From Candidatus Flexicrinis affinis (GTDB taxonomy: Bacteria; Chloroflexota; Anaerolineae; Aggregatilineales; Phototrophicaceae): DNA of 64,000 bases. The DNA lies in the NCBI GenBank assembly GCA_016716525.1, contig JADJWE010000009.1, forward strand, positions 372,001 to 436,000. Reading direction: 5' to 3'. Both the position numbers and the translations under genes were made by a program. Of the stretch, positions 45,144-53,252 are shown one piece after another (position 1 is the stretch's first letter; each line of letters starts with the position of its first letter). The notes beneath the pieces were generated by a model, which saw only the letters and a program-made list of their open reading frames with translations, did not search any database and was not told where the DNA came from.

Positions 45144-47132
45144 TTATTCGACGGTAGTCGCCGTTTGGGCGACCAACTCGGTGCGGCTGGTCCAGTTGCC
45201 GGCAAGGTCGCGCGCCCACACGTCGAACTCGTAGCGTCGGCCCGGTTCGCCTTGGAACGTCGCGCCGGTCGCTTCGGTTTCCAGCCACGGCGCCCAGTCG
45301 CCGCCATCCACGCGTACCCATACCAGATACAGGTCGATCCCGCTGTTGTCGGCTCCGCCCCAAGCGACCGTGAAGGTCGTCGGGCTGGTGTCGGGCAGCG
45401 GACGCATAAATGCCAGCGGCGCGGTCGTGTCATTGGCCGGGTTGATCGTCGGTACGGGAGTCGGAGTCGTCGGCGCTTGCGGCACCGAAACGACCGGGAC
45501 ACCGACCGGCCCGAGCGTGCGTTGGAAGCGCACCAGATCGACCACGCCATCGGGGCGTTCGATGATCAGGACAGGCGCGCCGCCAATGGCCGAATCGGCG
45601 CCGGGTTGAAGTTCGGGATAGCCGTCGGGCATGGCGGGCGGCAGCACGAGGCGATACTGCCCGTTTTCGTCGGGGGCCAGCATCTCGTCGCCGTCGAGCA
45701 TAACGCGCTGCGCGTTGAACCCGGCCGCATCAACCGCGACAGTCGTCGCCGTGAATGTGCGGTTCCAGTACGCCGTGATGCGCCGCCCGTCGGCCATCTC
45801 GAACGCTGCGGCGAACACCCCGCGCGGCCTGCCGGTGCTGACCTGTTCGGGTTCGAACGTGATGTCGGGCAGGGGGGTGAAACCGCTGTCGAAAACTTGT
45901 GCCAGCAGTAGATAGGCGGTCGCAGAGGGACGCGGCGACCCCGGCACCGGATGCTGCGAGAAGCATACCGACGAGCTCACGTTGCGGAACAAGCCGTGCG
46001 CGTCGCCGCTGCACAGCGTTCCGGCCGAGCACAGGCTCCCATTGTGCGGTGGGAAGTCGGTGCCGGCGGGTTGGTCGCCGCAATCGTCGTAAAGCTGGTG
46101 GAAGATCAGCACGTCGGCACCCTCGTGCCAGCCGTACACCGCGCTCTGGATGACGTACCATGCCTGCTGAATCTGTGTAGCGCGGAGCTGCCGCTGAGAC
46201 GGATCGCTGACCCACGTCGGTCCGGGGTAGTCGTCCCACACCGGCACGCCGGTCTCCGTCACCCAGATCGGCCGGCGCAGTCCGTACGCGATCAACGACT
46301 GCTTGACGTTGAGTACCAGCCAACCGGTGCGCCACGGGTCGGCATAGGCATGGACGGCGACAATGTCCATGTACCAGTTGTGGGCGTCGCGCATCGGGTC
46401 GTCCTCGAAGATCGCCAGCACGCGCGCCAGCCAGTTGTCCTCGGTGCCGAACAGCAGGCCGGCAAACATGATCTGTGCGTTCGGGTCGGCCAGCTTGGCG
46501 GACAGATACGCGACCTTGAGCAAACGCGCATAATCGCCGATCGATGCCGACCAGAAGATTTTGACGTCCGGCTCGTTCCAGATTTCCCACACGCGAATGC
46601 CAGTGGTGGGCGGTAGTATCCCAGCCGCCGCCGCTCCGCCATCCGGCTTGTAACGGTTGACGGTCTCGAAGACGTAGCGTGCCCACGGGTTGTCCGGGTT
46701 GAACGGCTTGCCGGGGGCAGGTGTATCGGTGCCGTCGGCAAAGATTGGGGTGTGCAGTCCCGCGATTCGATCGCCGTCTGCGTAGAAGCCGGGCCGGCCG
46801 AGCAGAATGGCGTTGATTTGCAGATCGAACTGGAGGTCGTCGGCCACCTGCCGGTCGTAGGCGCCCCACTGGAAGTTGCCGGGCGACGTCTCGATGCGAT
46901 CCCAGTACAACGGGAAGCGGTTCCATGACGCGCCAAGCGACAGCGCCGTGACGTACCTCTCCGCCGGCGTTCCGCCTTCGGGCGCGCTCACGTGGGCCAA
47001 GCCGAGGCGTGCATTGCGCACGAACGCCTCGGTCGTGCCCGGGACGATGGGCTGCGCTTGAAGCTGCGCGCACGCCGTGATGGCAGTAAATAGCAACAGA
47101 ACGATGACGACGGCAGCAGCCCGCACCCGCAA
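45144..47132 (-). CDS. lipoprotein glycoside hydrolase (GH39/GH5-like TIM barrel) with C-terminal FN3-like domain
   Basis: A 662-residue protein. The signal peptide ends in the lipobox ITAC with Cys at about residue 21, so it is probably membrane-anchored outside the cell. The barrel (about 35-450) shows SWNRFPLYWDRIE, VWEIWNEPD with the acid/base Glu near residue 187, DIVAVHAYADPW, and PIWVTETGVPVW with the likely nucleophile Glu. This is the clan GH-A arrangement, closest in look to GH39-type proteins. A beta domain, a Thr/Pro linker (APTTPTPVPTINP) and an FN3/Ig-like domain (PTTFTVAWGGADNSGIDLYLVWVRVDGG) follow. The substrate is unknown. Start: TTG at 47132 with AAGGGA upstream; GTG at 47126 is an alternative. 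Confidence 0.85.
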   Translation of the reverse strand: MRVRAAAVVIVLLLFTAITACAQLQAQPIVPGTTEAFVRNARLGLAHVSAPEGGTPAERYVTALSLGASWNRFPLYWDRIETSPGNFQWGAYDRQVADDLQFDLQINAILLGRPGFYADGDRIAGLHTPIFADGTDTPAPGKPFNPDNPWARYVFETVNRYKPDGGAAAAGILPPTTGIRVWEIWNEPDVKIFWSASIGDYARLLKVAYLSAKLADPNAQIMFAGLLFGTEDNWLARVLAIFEDDPMRDAHNWYMDIVAVHAYADPWRTGWLVLNVKQSLIAYGLRRPIWVTETGVPVWDDYPGPTWVSDPSQRQLRATQIQQAWYVIQSAVYGWHEGADVLIFHQLYDDCGDQPAGTDFPPHNGSLCSAGTLCSGDAHGLFRNVSSSVCFSQHPVPGSPRPSATAYLLLAQVFDSGFTPLPDITFEPEQVSTGRPRGVFAAAFEMADGRRITAYWNRTFTATTVAVDAAGFNAQRVMLDGDEMLAPDENGQYRLVLPPAMPDGYPELQPGADSAIGGAPVLIIERPDGVVDLVRFQRTLGPVGVPVVSVPQAPTTPTPVPTINPANDTTAPLAFMRPLPDTSPTTFTVAWGGADNSGIDLYLVWVRVDGGDWAPWLETEATGATFQGEPGRRYEFDVWARDLAGNWTSRTELVAQTATTVE

Positions 47133-47153
47133 GTTTCCCTTTACTTGACCTGA

Positions 47154-47564
47154 TTACTTCGTCCGCACGACCGCGTCGACCAACCAGCACCCGGCGAAAT
47201 CACCGCGCTGCTGGCGTGACAGCACCCAGCGAAAGCCGGCCGTGCCGTCCATACGTCGCACGATCCACACCTGCTGCCACGCTTGATCGAGGCTGAACGT
47301 CATGTGTACCTGCCCCAACTCGGCCCGGTCGAACCCGATCAGCGGCGCATACAACGGGTTCTTCACCAGCGCGATGAAGCGCTCCAGATCGCCGGTCGCG
47401 GCACGGTTGTTCGGTGACGCAAACCGGTAGGCGATCCTGATGCCCGCGTCGTCCGGCATCAGGTCGTTGTTCTGCAGCGCGTCGAGCTGCAGGCTCACGA
47501 CATCCTTGGCGAGCAGTTCGGGATCGGGATACGCGTCGTACAGCGGTTCAGGTGGTTGGAACAT
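47154..47564 (-). CDS. DUF4864-like protein
   Basis: A 136-residue protein. VVSLQLDALQNNDLMPDDAGIRIAYRFASPNNRAATGDLERFIALVKNPLYAPLIGFDRA is the typical DUF4864 core, a cystatin/NTF2-like fold of unknown function, followed by WQQVWIVRRMDGTAGFRWVLSRQ and a final cysteine-containing GCWLVDAVV. Start: ATG at 47562-47564 (MFQPPEPLYDAYPD). It ends 21 bp before the glycoside hydrolase start and is probably co-transcribed with it. It has no signal peptide, so it is cytoplasmic. A role in the cell is not predictable. Confidence 0.8.
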   Translation of the reverse strand: MFQPPEPLYDAYPDPELLAKDVVSLQLDALQNNDLMPDDAGIRIAYRFASPNNRAATGDLERFIALVKNPLYAPLIGFDRAELGQVHMTFSLDQAWQQVWIVRRMDGTAGFRWVLSRQQRGDFAGCWLVDAVVRTK

Positions 47565-47595
47565 GGTAAATGCGAACGCATGACAACTTCCCGAC

Positions 47596-47601
47596 ATTAT
47601 A
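47596..47601 (-). promoter_or_regulatory. -10 element upstream of the DUF4864 gene
   Basis: A perfect TATAAT on the minus strand, 32 bases before the ATG at 47564. No good -35 hexamer was found at the standard distance, so this is tentative. Confidence 0.35.
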
Positions 47602-47688
47602 CACACAGTAGACAACAGCACTTAGTTGGCTTACGGCGAAGATAAGATTAGAATTAGACGTGCCAACGCCCTCGGAGACTCGCGACCA

Positions 47689-49005
47689 ATGGTAGACCGT
47701 CGACTGATCGATGCTCTGGACAGCGCTCAGCCTGAACGACGTAAGGCCGCCATTCAACAGCTCGCCCGCACCAAAGACATCGAGGCGCTGCGCTACCTTG
47801 AGGCAGTCGAGCGCGCCGACAACGACGGAAGCGTGCGCGATCTTGCCCGCAAGGCCATCGTCTATATCAAGCGCAACAACCCGGGCGAGGCCGAATCGCC
47901 CGCGGCAGAGGTCAAGAGAGGCGCTCAGCCGGGTTACGCATCGGGCAGCATTCTTGCCGAGTATGCCAATCGGCCCGCAGAACCGGAACCCGTCGAAGCG
48001 GAACAGGAGGATGCACCGCCCCAACCCAGACCGCGTTCGCTGCACGAGGTGACCGAGTCGCGCCAGCGCGCGGCACGCGGCGCGATGGAGATGGCCGGCC
48101 GTGCCTCGTTCGACGGACTGAACGCGCGCGCCGCAAAGTATTTGGTCGAGGCGTTCAAGCTCAACCCGAACTTGCAGTACGATGCCTATGCCGTCGGTTT
48201 GGCCGCCACCATTTCCGGCCTCTACAAGGACGACGCGGTGAAGGCCGTGCAGGACGGCTCGATTCTCGAACTGTTCGACAAGAAGGAATTCAAGGCCAAA
48301 GCCAAGCGCGAGATCGAAAACGAGGCGCGTGACGACGCACCGCCGGCAGGATGGGGCACGGCTCTAATCGACCTGCTGCTTTACGGTCTGATCAACGCAG
48401 TCATCGTCGGCGTGTCGTTTGCGGCGTTTATCGCGCTGGTCACCAATATCATCAACAGCGATCCACAGCTTCAGGCGCAGATGGCGCAGGCCAGCGCGCA
48501 GGCGACCGGCATCATAAATCAGCTCATCGCGGCAGGGGTCGTCCTCACCCTGCTTTATGCGCTGATATACGGCCTGATCGCGATCGTGCTTCTGCTGCTC
48601 CAGTCGTTCTTCATCCATGTCGCCGCGCGCATGATCCTCGGCGGAGACGGCACGCTGGCAAACCTGATTCACAAGACCGCCCTTTTCCTTGGCATCATGA
48701 CTGCGCTCGTCTTCGTGGCGCAGATCGGCGGCTTTCTGCTTCCGCTCGTCACCGAACCGGCGATCGGAATCGGCATCTATGCTGTATCCTTCTTCTTGTC
48801 TTTGTGGACGCTGATGGGATACAGCTCGCGTATCGGTCGCACGTACGATTTCGGTGCGGGCCGTGGATGCGCGGCAATCTTCCTTGCGAATATCTTCTTC
48901 ATCATTCTCGGGTTAGTGTGTTTTGCCGCATTCGGGCAAGCCTACCTGAGCGAACTTTCGAACCAATTGAGCATCCTCGCACTGACCCCAATGGTCGTGC
49001 CGTAG
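47689..49005 (+). CDS. HEAT-repeat protein with C-terminal multi-helix membrane domain, paralogue A
   Basis: A 438-residue protein. Residues 1-60 form one or two HEAT repeats (MVDRRLIDALDSAQPERRKAAIQQLARTKDIEALRYLEAVERADNDGSVRDLARKAIVYI). A Pro/Glu-rich linker and a helical segment with YLVEAFKLNPN, reminiscent of a TPR, come next. The C-terminal 210 residues have four to six hydrophobic helices (LLLYGLINAVIVGVSFAAFIALV; LTLLYALIYGLIAIVLLLLQSFFIH; LFLGIMTALVFVAQIGGFL; RGCAAIFLANIFFIILGLVCFAAFG), Yip1-like in layout. Start: ATG at 47689, chosen because it aligns with the start of the downstream paralogue; an upstream ATG at 47626 is in frame. Function unknown. Confidence 0.82.
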   Translation: MVDRRLIDALDSAQPERRKAAIQQLARTKDIEALRYLEAVERADNDGSVRDLARKAIVYIKRNNPGEAESPAAEVKRGAQPGYASGSILAEYANRPAEPEPVEAEQEDAPPQPRPRSLHEVTESRQRAARGAMEMAGRASFDGLNARAAKYLVEAFKLNPNLQYDAYAVGLAATISGLYKDDAVKAVQDGSILELFDKKEFKAKAKREIENEARDDAPPAGWGTALIDLLLYGLINAVIVGVSFAAFIALVTNIINSDPQLQAQMAQASAQATGIINQLIAAGVVLTLLYALIYGLIAIVLLLLQSFFIHVAARMILGGDGTLANLIHKTALFLGIMTALVFVAQIGGFLLPLVTEPAIGIGIYAVSFFLSLWTLMGYSSRIGRTYDFGAGRGCAAIFLANIFFIILGLVCFAAFGQAYLSELSNQLSILALTPMVVP

Positions 49006-49043
49006 AGGTCGCCAACTAGTGAGTATTCGGTGGGGGTGATGTT

Positions 49044-50369
49044 GTGGTCGACCGTCAGTTAATCAGTCAGCTGCAAAGCATCAATGCGAGCCAGCGCCGC
49101 GAAGCCATCATCGCGCTTGGACGCACTAAAGACCGCGAGGCCATACCGCACTTGTCGCGCGTGGTCGAGATCGACCCCGACGAGGCGCTGCGCGAACTGG
49201 CGCGCAAGGCGGCGATCTACATTGACAAGCACGCGCCGGTGGTCAACGTCAAGCCGTTCAAGATGCCGTGGGACGACCTCGAAGAAGACGAGGAGGAACT
49301 CGACACTGACGCGGATGCCGCGCAAGCGGCCGAGGGTGTCGACGCTATCCTGGCCAGCTATACACCGCCATCGCCGGAGGAGGTCAGCGCACAGCAAGAC
49401 CTCGAATGGGCGGAGAGATATATCGAGCGCGCGTGGCAGGCGTACTACACCGACGACAAGGCCGGCGCCGAATCCAACCTGCGCAAGGCGTTCGAAAAGT
49501 CGCCGGCCATCGCCGACAACCCGAACGCGCGCGAGGCCGCCGGCAAGATTATGAACATGAACGCCGATCGGGCCGTGGCGGCACTGCTTAAGCCGCACAC
49601 ACAGCGCCGGCCAGCCTCGATGAGCAAGAAGCCCGCTACGTCGTCGGCGCAGCCGGCATCGAAGACGCGCAAGACCGGCGTCGCAGCGGCGGTGTTGGAA
49701 GGCCGCACCGGCAAAACGGTCGATGAAATCGAAGACGGCAACTTCGGCCGGGCGCTGCTCGACCTGTTCGTCTATTTTGCGATCGCGTTCGTCATCGGTT
49801 TTGCGACGATCTACCTGTTCGCTCAGTTCTTGAGCACGCGATACGATCTGAATAACCCGGCAGCGGCGAACGACCCGTCGGTACAGGCCCTAAGTCCGGT
49901 ACTGGAGGCAATCACCGGCGAACAGGGCGTGGTCAACAGCGCAGGTTACGCCGCCGTTTCAGCGGCCAGTAATGCCGTGACGTTCCTGATTACCTCGTTC
50001 GTCACGCACTTGGTGGCCGTGACGCTGCTGGGCGGAAATGGCACCATGCCGCGCTTGATCCGCAAGACGTTCTTGTACTACGCACTGGTCAACCCAGTGC
50101 TGGTGATACTGATCGTTGTTGCGGCGTTCCTCGCTGCATTGATCGACTTCGTGCAAGTCCTGACGATCGCGATTGGCGTGCTGTCTGTCGGCGCGATTCT
50201 ATTCCTCGCGTGGCGCATCAGCGTGGCGTACCGGTTCGACATCGGGCGCGGGTGCATGACGATGATCCTGACGGTCATCGGCTATGTGTGCTTGGGCGCG
50301 TCGCTGGTCTTTATCCTTGTCGCGCTTGGCGTTGGCCCGTTTGCCCAGCTTGCGCAGTCGTTCGGCTAA
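49044..50369 (+). CDS. HEAT-repeat protein with C-terminal multi-helix membrane domain, paralogue B
   Basis: A 441-residue protein with the same plan as its neighbour: HEAT start (MVDRQLISQLQSINASQRREAIIALGRTKDREAIPHLSRVVEIDPDEALRELARKAAIYI), an acidic linker, a helical pair (ERAWQAYYTDDKAGAESNLRKAFEKSPAIADNPNAREAAGKIM), a basic Ser/Ala linker and a membrane domain of about four helices ending RYRFDIGRGCMTMI-like (YRFDIGRGCMTMILTVIGYVCLGASLVFILVALG). The GRGC motif before the last helix is shared by both. Start: GTG at 49044, 38 bp after the first gene, with GGGGGTG upstream. The two are a tandem duplication and probably one operon. Confidence 0.82.
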   Translation: MVDRQLISQLQSINASQRREAIIALGRTKDREAIPHLSRVVEIDPDEALRELARKAAIYIDKHAPVVNVKPFKMPWDDLEEDEEELDTDADAAQAAEGVDAILASYTPPSPEEVSAQQDLEWAERYIERAWQAYYTDDKAGAESNLRKAFEKSPAIADNPNAREAAGKIMNMNADRAVAALLKPHTQRRPASMSKKPATSSAQPASKTRKTGVAAAVLEGRTGKTVDEIEDGNFGRALLDLFVYFAIAFVIGFATIYLFAQFLSTRYDLNNPAAANDPSVQALSPVLEAITGEQGVVNSAGYAAVSAASNAVTFLITSFVTHLVAVTLLGGNGTMPRLIRKTFLYYALVNPVLVILIVVAAFLAALIDFVQVLTIAIGVLSVGAILFLAWRISVAYRFDIGRGCMTMILTVIGYVCLGASLVFILVALGVGPFAQLAQSFG

Positions 50370-51232
50370 CCGCGCACAGCGACCTCGGCCGGCAGGCCGG
50401 CGATCTCGGCGCTGATCGCCCAGAGATGCTCTTGTGCCTCGACGTCCCGCGCCGCGCGTGACGCCTCGGTGACTCTCTCGTTGTCGAAATAGGCGCCGGT
50501 CGTGTGCGCCAGTTCAGGCGCCGTCGCGGCATAGATGCTCGTAAGCGCGCCGTCTTCCGGTGACTTGCCGAACGCGCTGAACACCGCGCCGGCGGCCTTT
50601 GCGACGATCCCGGAGTTGTTGCGCCCGAAGCCAGTGGCGACCATCCCCGGGTGCAGTGCGTTGACGGTGACGCCGGTGCCCTCGAGCCGACGTGCGAGCG
50701 CGTTGCTGAACAGAATGTTCATCAGCTTGCTCTCGCTGTAGCGCGTGAAGCCGATGTAACCACGCGATTTCTGCAGGTCGTCGAAGTCCACGCCGCGCGC
50801 CGAGAAATGCGCACCGGACGACACGTTGACGATGCGGCTAGGCGCGCTGGCGAGGATCAGCGGAAGCAGGCGCCGTGTGAGCAGGTAGTAGCTCATGTGG
50901 TTGAGGGCGAAGGTCAGCTCCAGCCCCTCGTCGGTGACCTCGCGCGAATAGAAGATCGCGCCCGCGTTGTTGACCAGTACGTCTAGGCGGTCGTACCGGG
51001 CGAGGAACGTGTCCGCAAGGCTGTTGACCTCGCGCATCAGCGACAGGTCGGCAAGCAGGCCGTCGACCGCCGCGCTGCCTGTCGACTCGCGCAGGTCGGC
51101 CACGACGGCCTCGGTCTTTTGCGGGCTGCGGCCGACGATGACCACATGTGCGCCCATCTTCGCCAGCGCCCGCGCGGTCTCCAGCCCGATGCCGTTGGTG
51201 CCACCGGTGATTAGAACGGTCTTTCCGTGCAT
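50366..51232 (-). CDS. short-chain dehydrogenase/reductase
   Basis: A 288-residue NAD(P)-dependent oxidoreductase. It has the TGxxxGxG cofactor motif as TGGTNGIGLETARALA (about residues 9-24), NNAG in VLVNNAGAIF, the Ser of NVSSGAHF, and the catalytic YxxxK in RYSESK, followed by VNALHPGMVATGF. This is the retinol-dehydrogenase-like subgroup of classical SDRs. Start: ATG at 51230-51232 with GAAGGAG 5 bases upstream. It overlaps the end of the SGNH-hydrolase-like gene by 22 bp, so translation is probably coupled, and its 3' end overlaps the convergent HEAT protein gene by 4 bp. The substrate is unknown. Confidence 0.92.
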   Translation of the reverse strand: MHGKTVLITGGTNGIGLETARALAKMGAHVVIVGRSPQKTEAVVADLRESTGSAAVDGLLADLSLMREVNSLADTFLARYDRLDVLVNNAGAIFYSREVTDEGLELTFALNHMSYYLLTRRLLPLILASAPSRIVNVSSGAHFSARGVDFDDLQKSRGYIGFTRYSESKLMNILFSNALARRLEGTGVTVNALHPGMVATGFGRNNSGIVAKAAGAVFSAFGKSPEDGALTSIYAATAPELAHTTGAYFDNERVTEASRAARDVEAQEHLWAISAEIAGLPAEVAVRG

Positions 51233-52407
51233 GGTGTCTCCTTCAAGAATTCGGAAACAGTATGCGCGGTCAGGCTGTGTCCTTCATGATTCCAATGTGA
51301 GTCGTAGGTGTAATACGTGAGCGTCTGTGCCGCGGCGGCCTGAAACGCCGGAACGAGGTCGATGAAGGCGTAGCCGGAATCCTGCGCGACCTGCGCAACG
51401 ACATCGCGCTGGTTGTCGAGGCGCGCGGCCAACGTGTCCCAGTCGACCGGCGCGACATCGCCGTGGGTCAGCCATCCGTCGGCGTCGAGCGACAGCGTGC
51501 GCGCGTTTTGCAGCACGTACTGGCGGTTGCCATCCGGATCCGCCAGCGGCATGTAGATGTGCTCTTTGTTCGGCACGTAGATCAGGCCCACGCATGCCCC
51601 GTTGGCCGCTGCATTGATCGCGTCGAGCGCCGCGCGCAGTTCCTGCACGTTACGGCTGTCGGCATACGTCTCCGTATCGCCGTTGAGCCACCACAAGTAG
51701 TCGCTGATGTACGCGACTTCGAACGTCGATCCGTCAGGGCGCGGGTGGTCGAGCGGGTAGAGATACCGTTCTTGCGGGTCTAATGTGATATCGTTATAGT
51801 CGCTAAGCGCACGCACCGAGGGTGCTGGCGCGCCGAAGGCTTTGGTGAGGTTCAGCGTCACAGGGCCGTCCCCGGCGCTTTGGCGGCTGGTCCGAATGTT
51901 GCTGAGGTCGTTGCCTTCGAAGTAGGCGACGAGCACCCACGTGTGATCGTCCGCCAAGTACTGTTCGGCGATGGCCTGATATTCGAGGGGGCCGAATCCG
52001 CTCCAACCGAGGTTGCGCACCGGCGCGTTAAGTTCTTCCGCCAGCAGGTCGGTCCACGGTACCTGACCGCCATCGGTGAACGAGTCGCCGATCACGGCGA
52101 CAGGGTAGCGGTCGGCAGTGCGCGCGGGGCGGCGGAAGCCGTCGGCATCGTCGAAGCGCACGCCGTCCTCCAGCACGCGGTTTTCGGCCGGCGGCCGCAC
52201 TTGGCCCGGCTGATGGCGAAACGTATCGCCGTCGAGGTCGGTGAACAGGAAGCGTTGGCCGCCGGGTTCGAGCGAGGGGAACGCCCGGATCAGCACGACG
52301 ACCAGCAGCACGCCCACCAGCGTGCCGGCGGCGATCAGCACTAACGCCCCGAGGATCGAGGCGCGGCGGGAGAGCGTAGGGCGTTTGTTTTGCGTCATCC
52401 GCGCCAT
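51211..52407 (-). CDS. membrane-anchored SGNH-hydrolase-like protein
   Basis: A 398-residue protein. An N-terminal hydrophobic helix (SILGALVLIAAGTLVGVLLVVVLI, about residues 17-40) anchors it outside the cell. The SGNH/GDSL blocks are VAVIGDSFTDGGQVPW (block I with Ser), GWSGFGPLEYQ (block II Gly), ALVAYFEGNDLS (block III Asn) and DSHWNHEGH (block V, Asp and His). This resembles AlgX/DHHW-like O-acyltransferase or esterase domains acting on polysaccharides. Start: ATG at 52405-52407 (MARMTQNKRP); ATG at 52398 is possible. It is divergent from the pentapeptide gene with only 37 bp between. The partner SDR gene overlaps its 3' end. Confidence 0.8.
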   Translation of the reverse strand: MARMTQNKRPTLSRRASILGALVLIAAGTLVGVLLVVVLIRAFPSLEPGGQRFLFTDLDGDTFRHQPGQVRPPAENRVLEDGVRFDDADGFRRPARTADRYPVAVIGDSFTDGGQVPWTDLLAEELNAPVRNLGWSGFGPLEYQAIAEQYLADDHTWVLVAYFEGNDLSNIRTSRQSAGDGPVTLNLTKAFGAPAPSVRALSDYNDITLDPQERYLYPLDHPRPDGSTFEVAYISDYLWWLNGDTETYADSRNVQELRAALDAINAAANGACVGLIYVPNKEHIYMPLADPDGNRQYVLQNARTLSLDADGWLTHGDVAPVDWDTLAARLDNQRDVVAQVAQDSGYAFIDLVPAFQAAAAQTLTYYTYDSHWNHEGHSLTAHTVSEFLKETPCTERPF

Positions 52408-52444
52408 TATGCGCACAGTTGGTGGTTTTAGGAAGGTGTACCGT

Positions 52445-53050
52445 ATGTTGGGTTGGTTCAGCCGCAAGATCAAGACACAGGTCGCCGCGCGGATGTCTCG
52501 CGAGGCGCTGTTGGCACGCGCTGTCCACAGCGATAACATCACCGCGCTTGCCGCCATCGAAGAGTTGAAGGAGCGCCTGCACTTTCAGGACGGGTCGATG
52601 CAAGGGCATAACCTTGCCGGGGCGCGGCTGCAAAACGTGCGGCTGGCAAAGGCGCTCATGCAGTTGATCGACCTGACCGGCGCCGACCTGCGCGGGGCGT
52701 ACTTCGGCGAGACCGATCTGGTCAAGGCGAGGCTGATCAAGGCCGATCTGAGCGATAGCAACTTGCGCGAAATCCGTCTGACCGATGCCGATCTGACCGG
52801 CGCGAAGCTGCGCGGGGCGCACATGGCCGGCGCCGACCTGCGCGGCGCCCTGCTACGCAGTGCCGACCTCACCGGCGCGAATTTGTGGCAGGCGGCGTGT
52901 CAAGCCACGGACCTCACCGGCGCCGACCTGACCGGCGCGAACCTGACTGGCGTGCGTTTCAATTCGCACACCATTCTCCCCGACGGCCAGCTGTGGTCGC
53001 ACGAGATCGACCTGACGATCTATACCGGCCGGCGCGTCGAAGCAGATTGA
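52445..53050 (+). CDS. pentapeptide-repeat protein
   Basis: A 201-residue protein. Residues 1-50 are a non-repeat helical region (MLGWFSRKIKTQVAARMSREALLARAV). Residues 55-175 are tandem pentapeptides of the A(D/N)LxG type: LTGAD LRGAY, LTDAD LTGAK LRGAH MAGAD LRGAL LRSAD LTGAN, LTGAD LTGAN LTGVR. The ending F.SHTILPDGQLW resembles that of the other pentapeptide protein here (TTWPDG). Start: ATG at 52445 with AGGAAGG 8 bases upstream. Cytoplasmic by lack of a signal. The role is unknown. Confidence 0.88.
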   Translation: MLGWFSRKIKTQVAARMSREALLARAVHSDNITALAAIEELKERLHFQDGSMQGHNLAGARLQNVRLAKALMQLIDLTGADLRGAYFGETDLVKARLIKADLSDSNLREIRLTDADLTGAKLRGAHMAGADLRGALLRSADLTGANLWQAACQATDLTGADLTGANLTGVRFNSHTILPDGQLWSHEIDLTIYTGRRVEAD

Positions 53051-53053
53051 CCT

Positions 53054-53145
53054 TGTGCTCGGGGCGCTGCCCCAAACCCCGCCAGAATGCTTGCGCCCTC
53101 TGGCCTCCCTGCGCCGTGACGGGGTCAAGGGGTGTAAATCGCTTT
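53054..53145. repeat. dispersed intergenic repeat, copy 2
   Basis: GCTTGCGCCCTCTGGCCTCCC and ACGGGGTCAAGGGGTGTAAATC match the element at 45008-45140. Here too it lies just after the end of a gene. It is shorter than copy 1 because the GAGGCCGC palindrome is missing. Confidence 0.55.
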
Positions 53146-53252
53146 TGGAGGTGTGGAGGCGAAGCCTCCGCGACTTCGATCATCGCCCCAACGCACGCAG
53201 ATTTCAGACTGGCCTATACTGAGGCTGTGCTCGATAGATCGGGAGGTGTGCG

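Noticed and set aside
53051..53252. Possible small gene between the pentapeptide gene and the secreted protein gene
   Set aside because: The open frames here translate the dispersed repeat and have no start signals.
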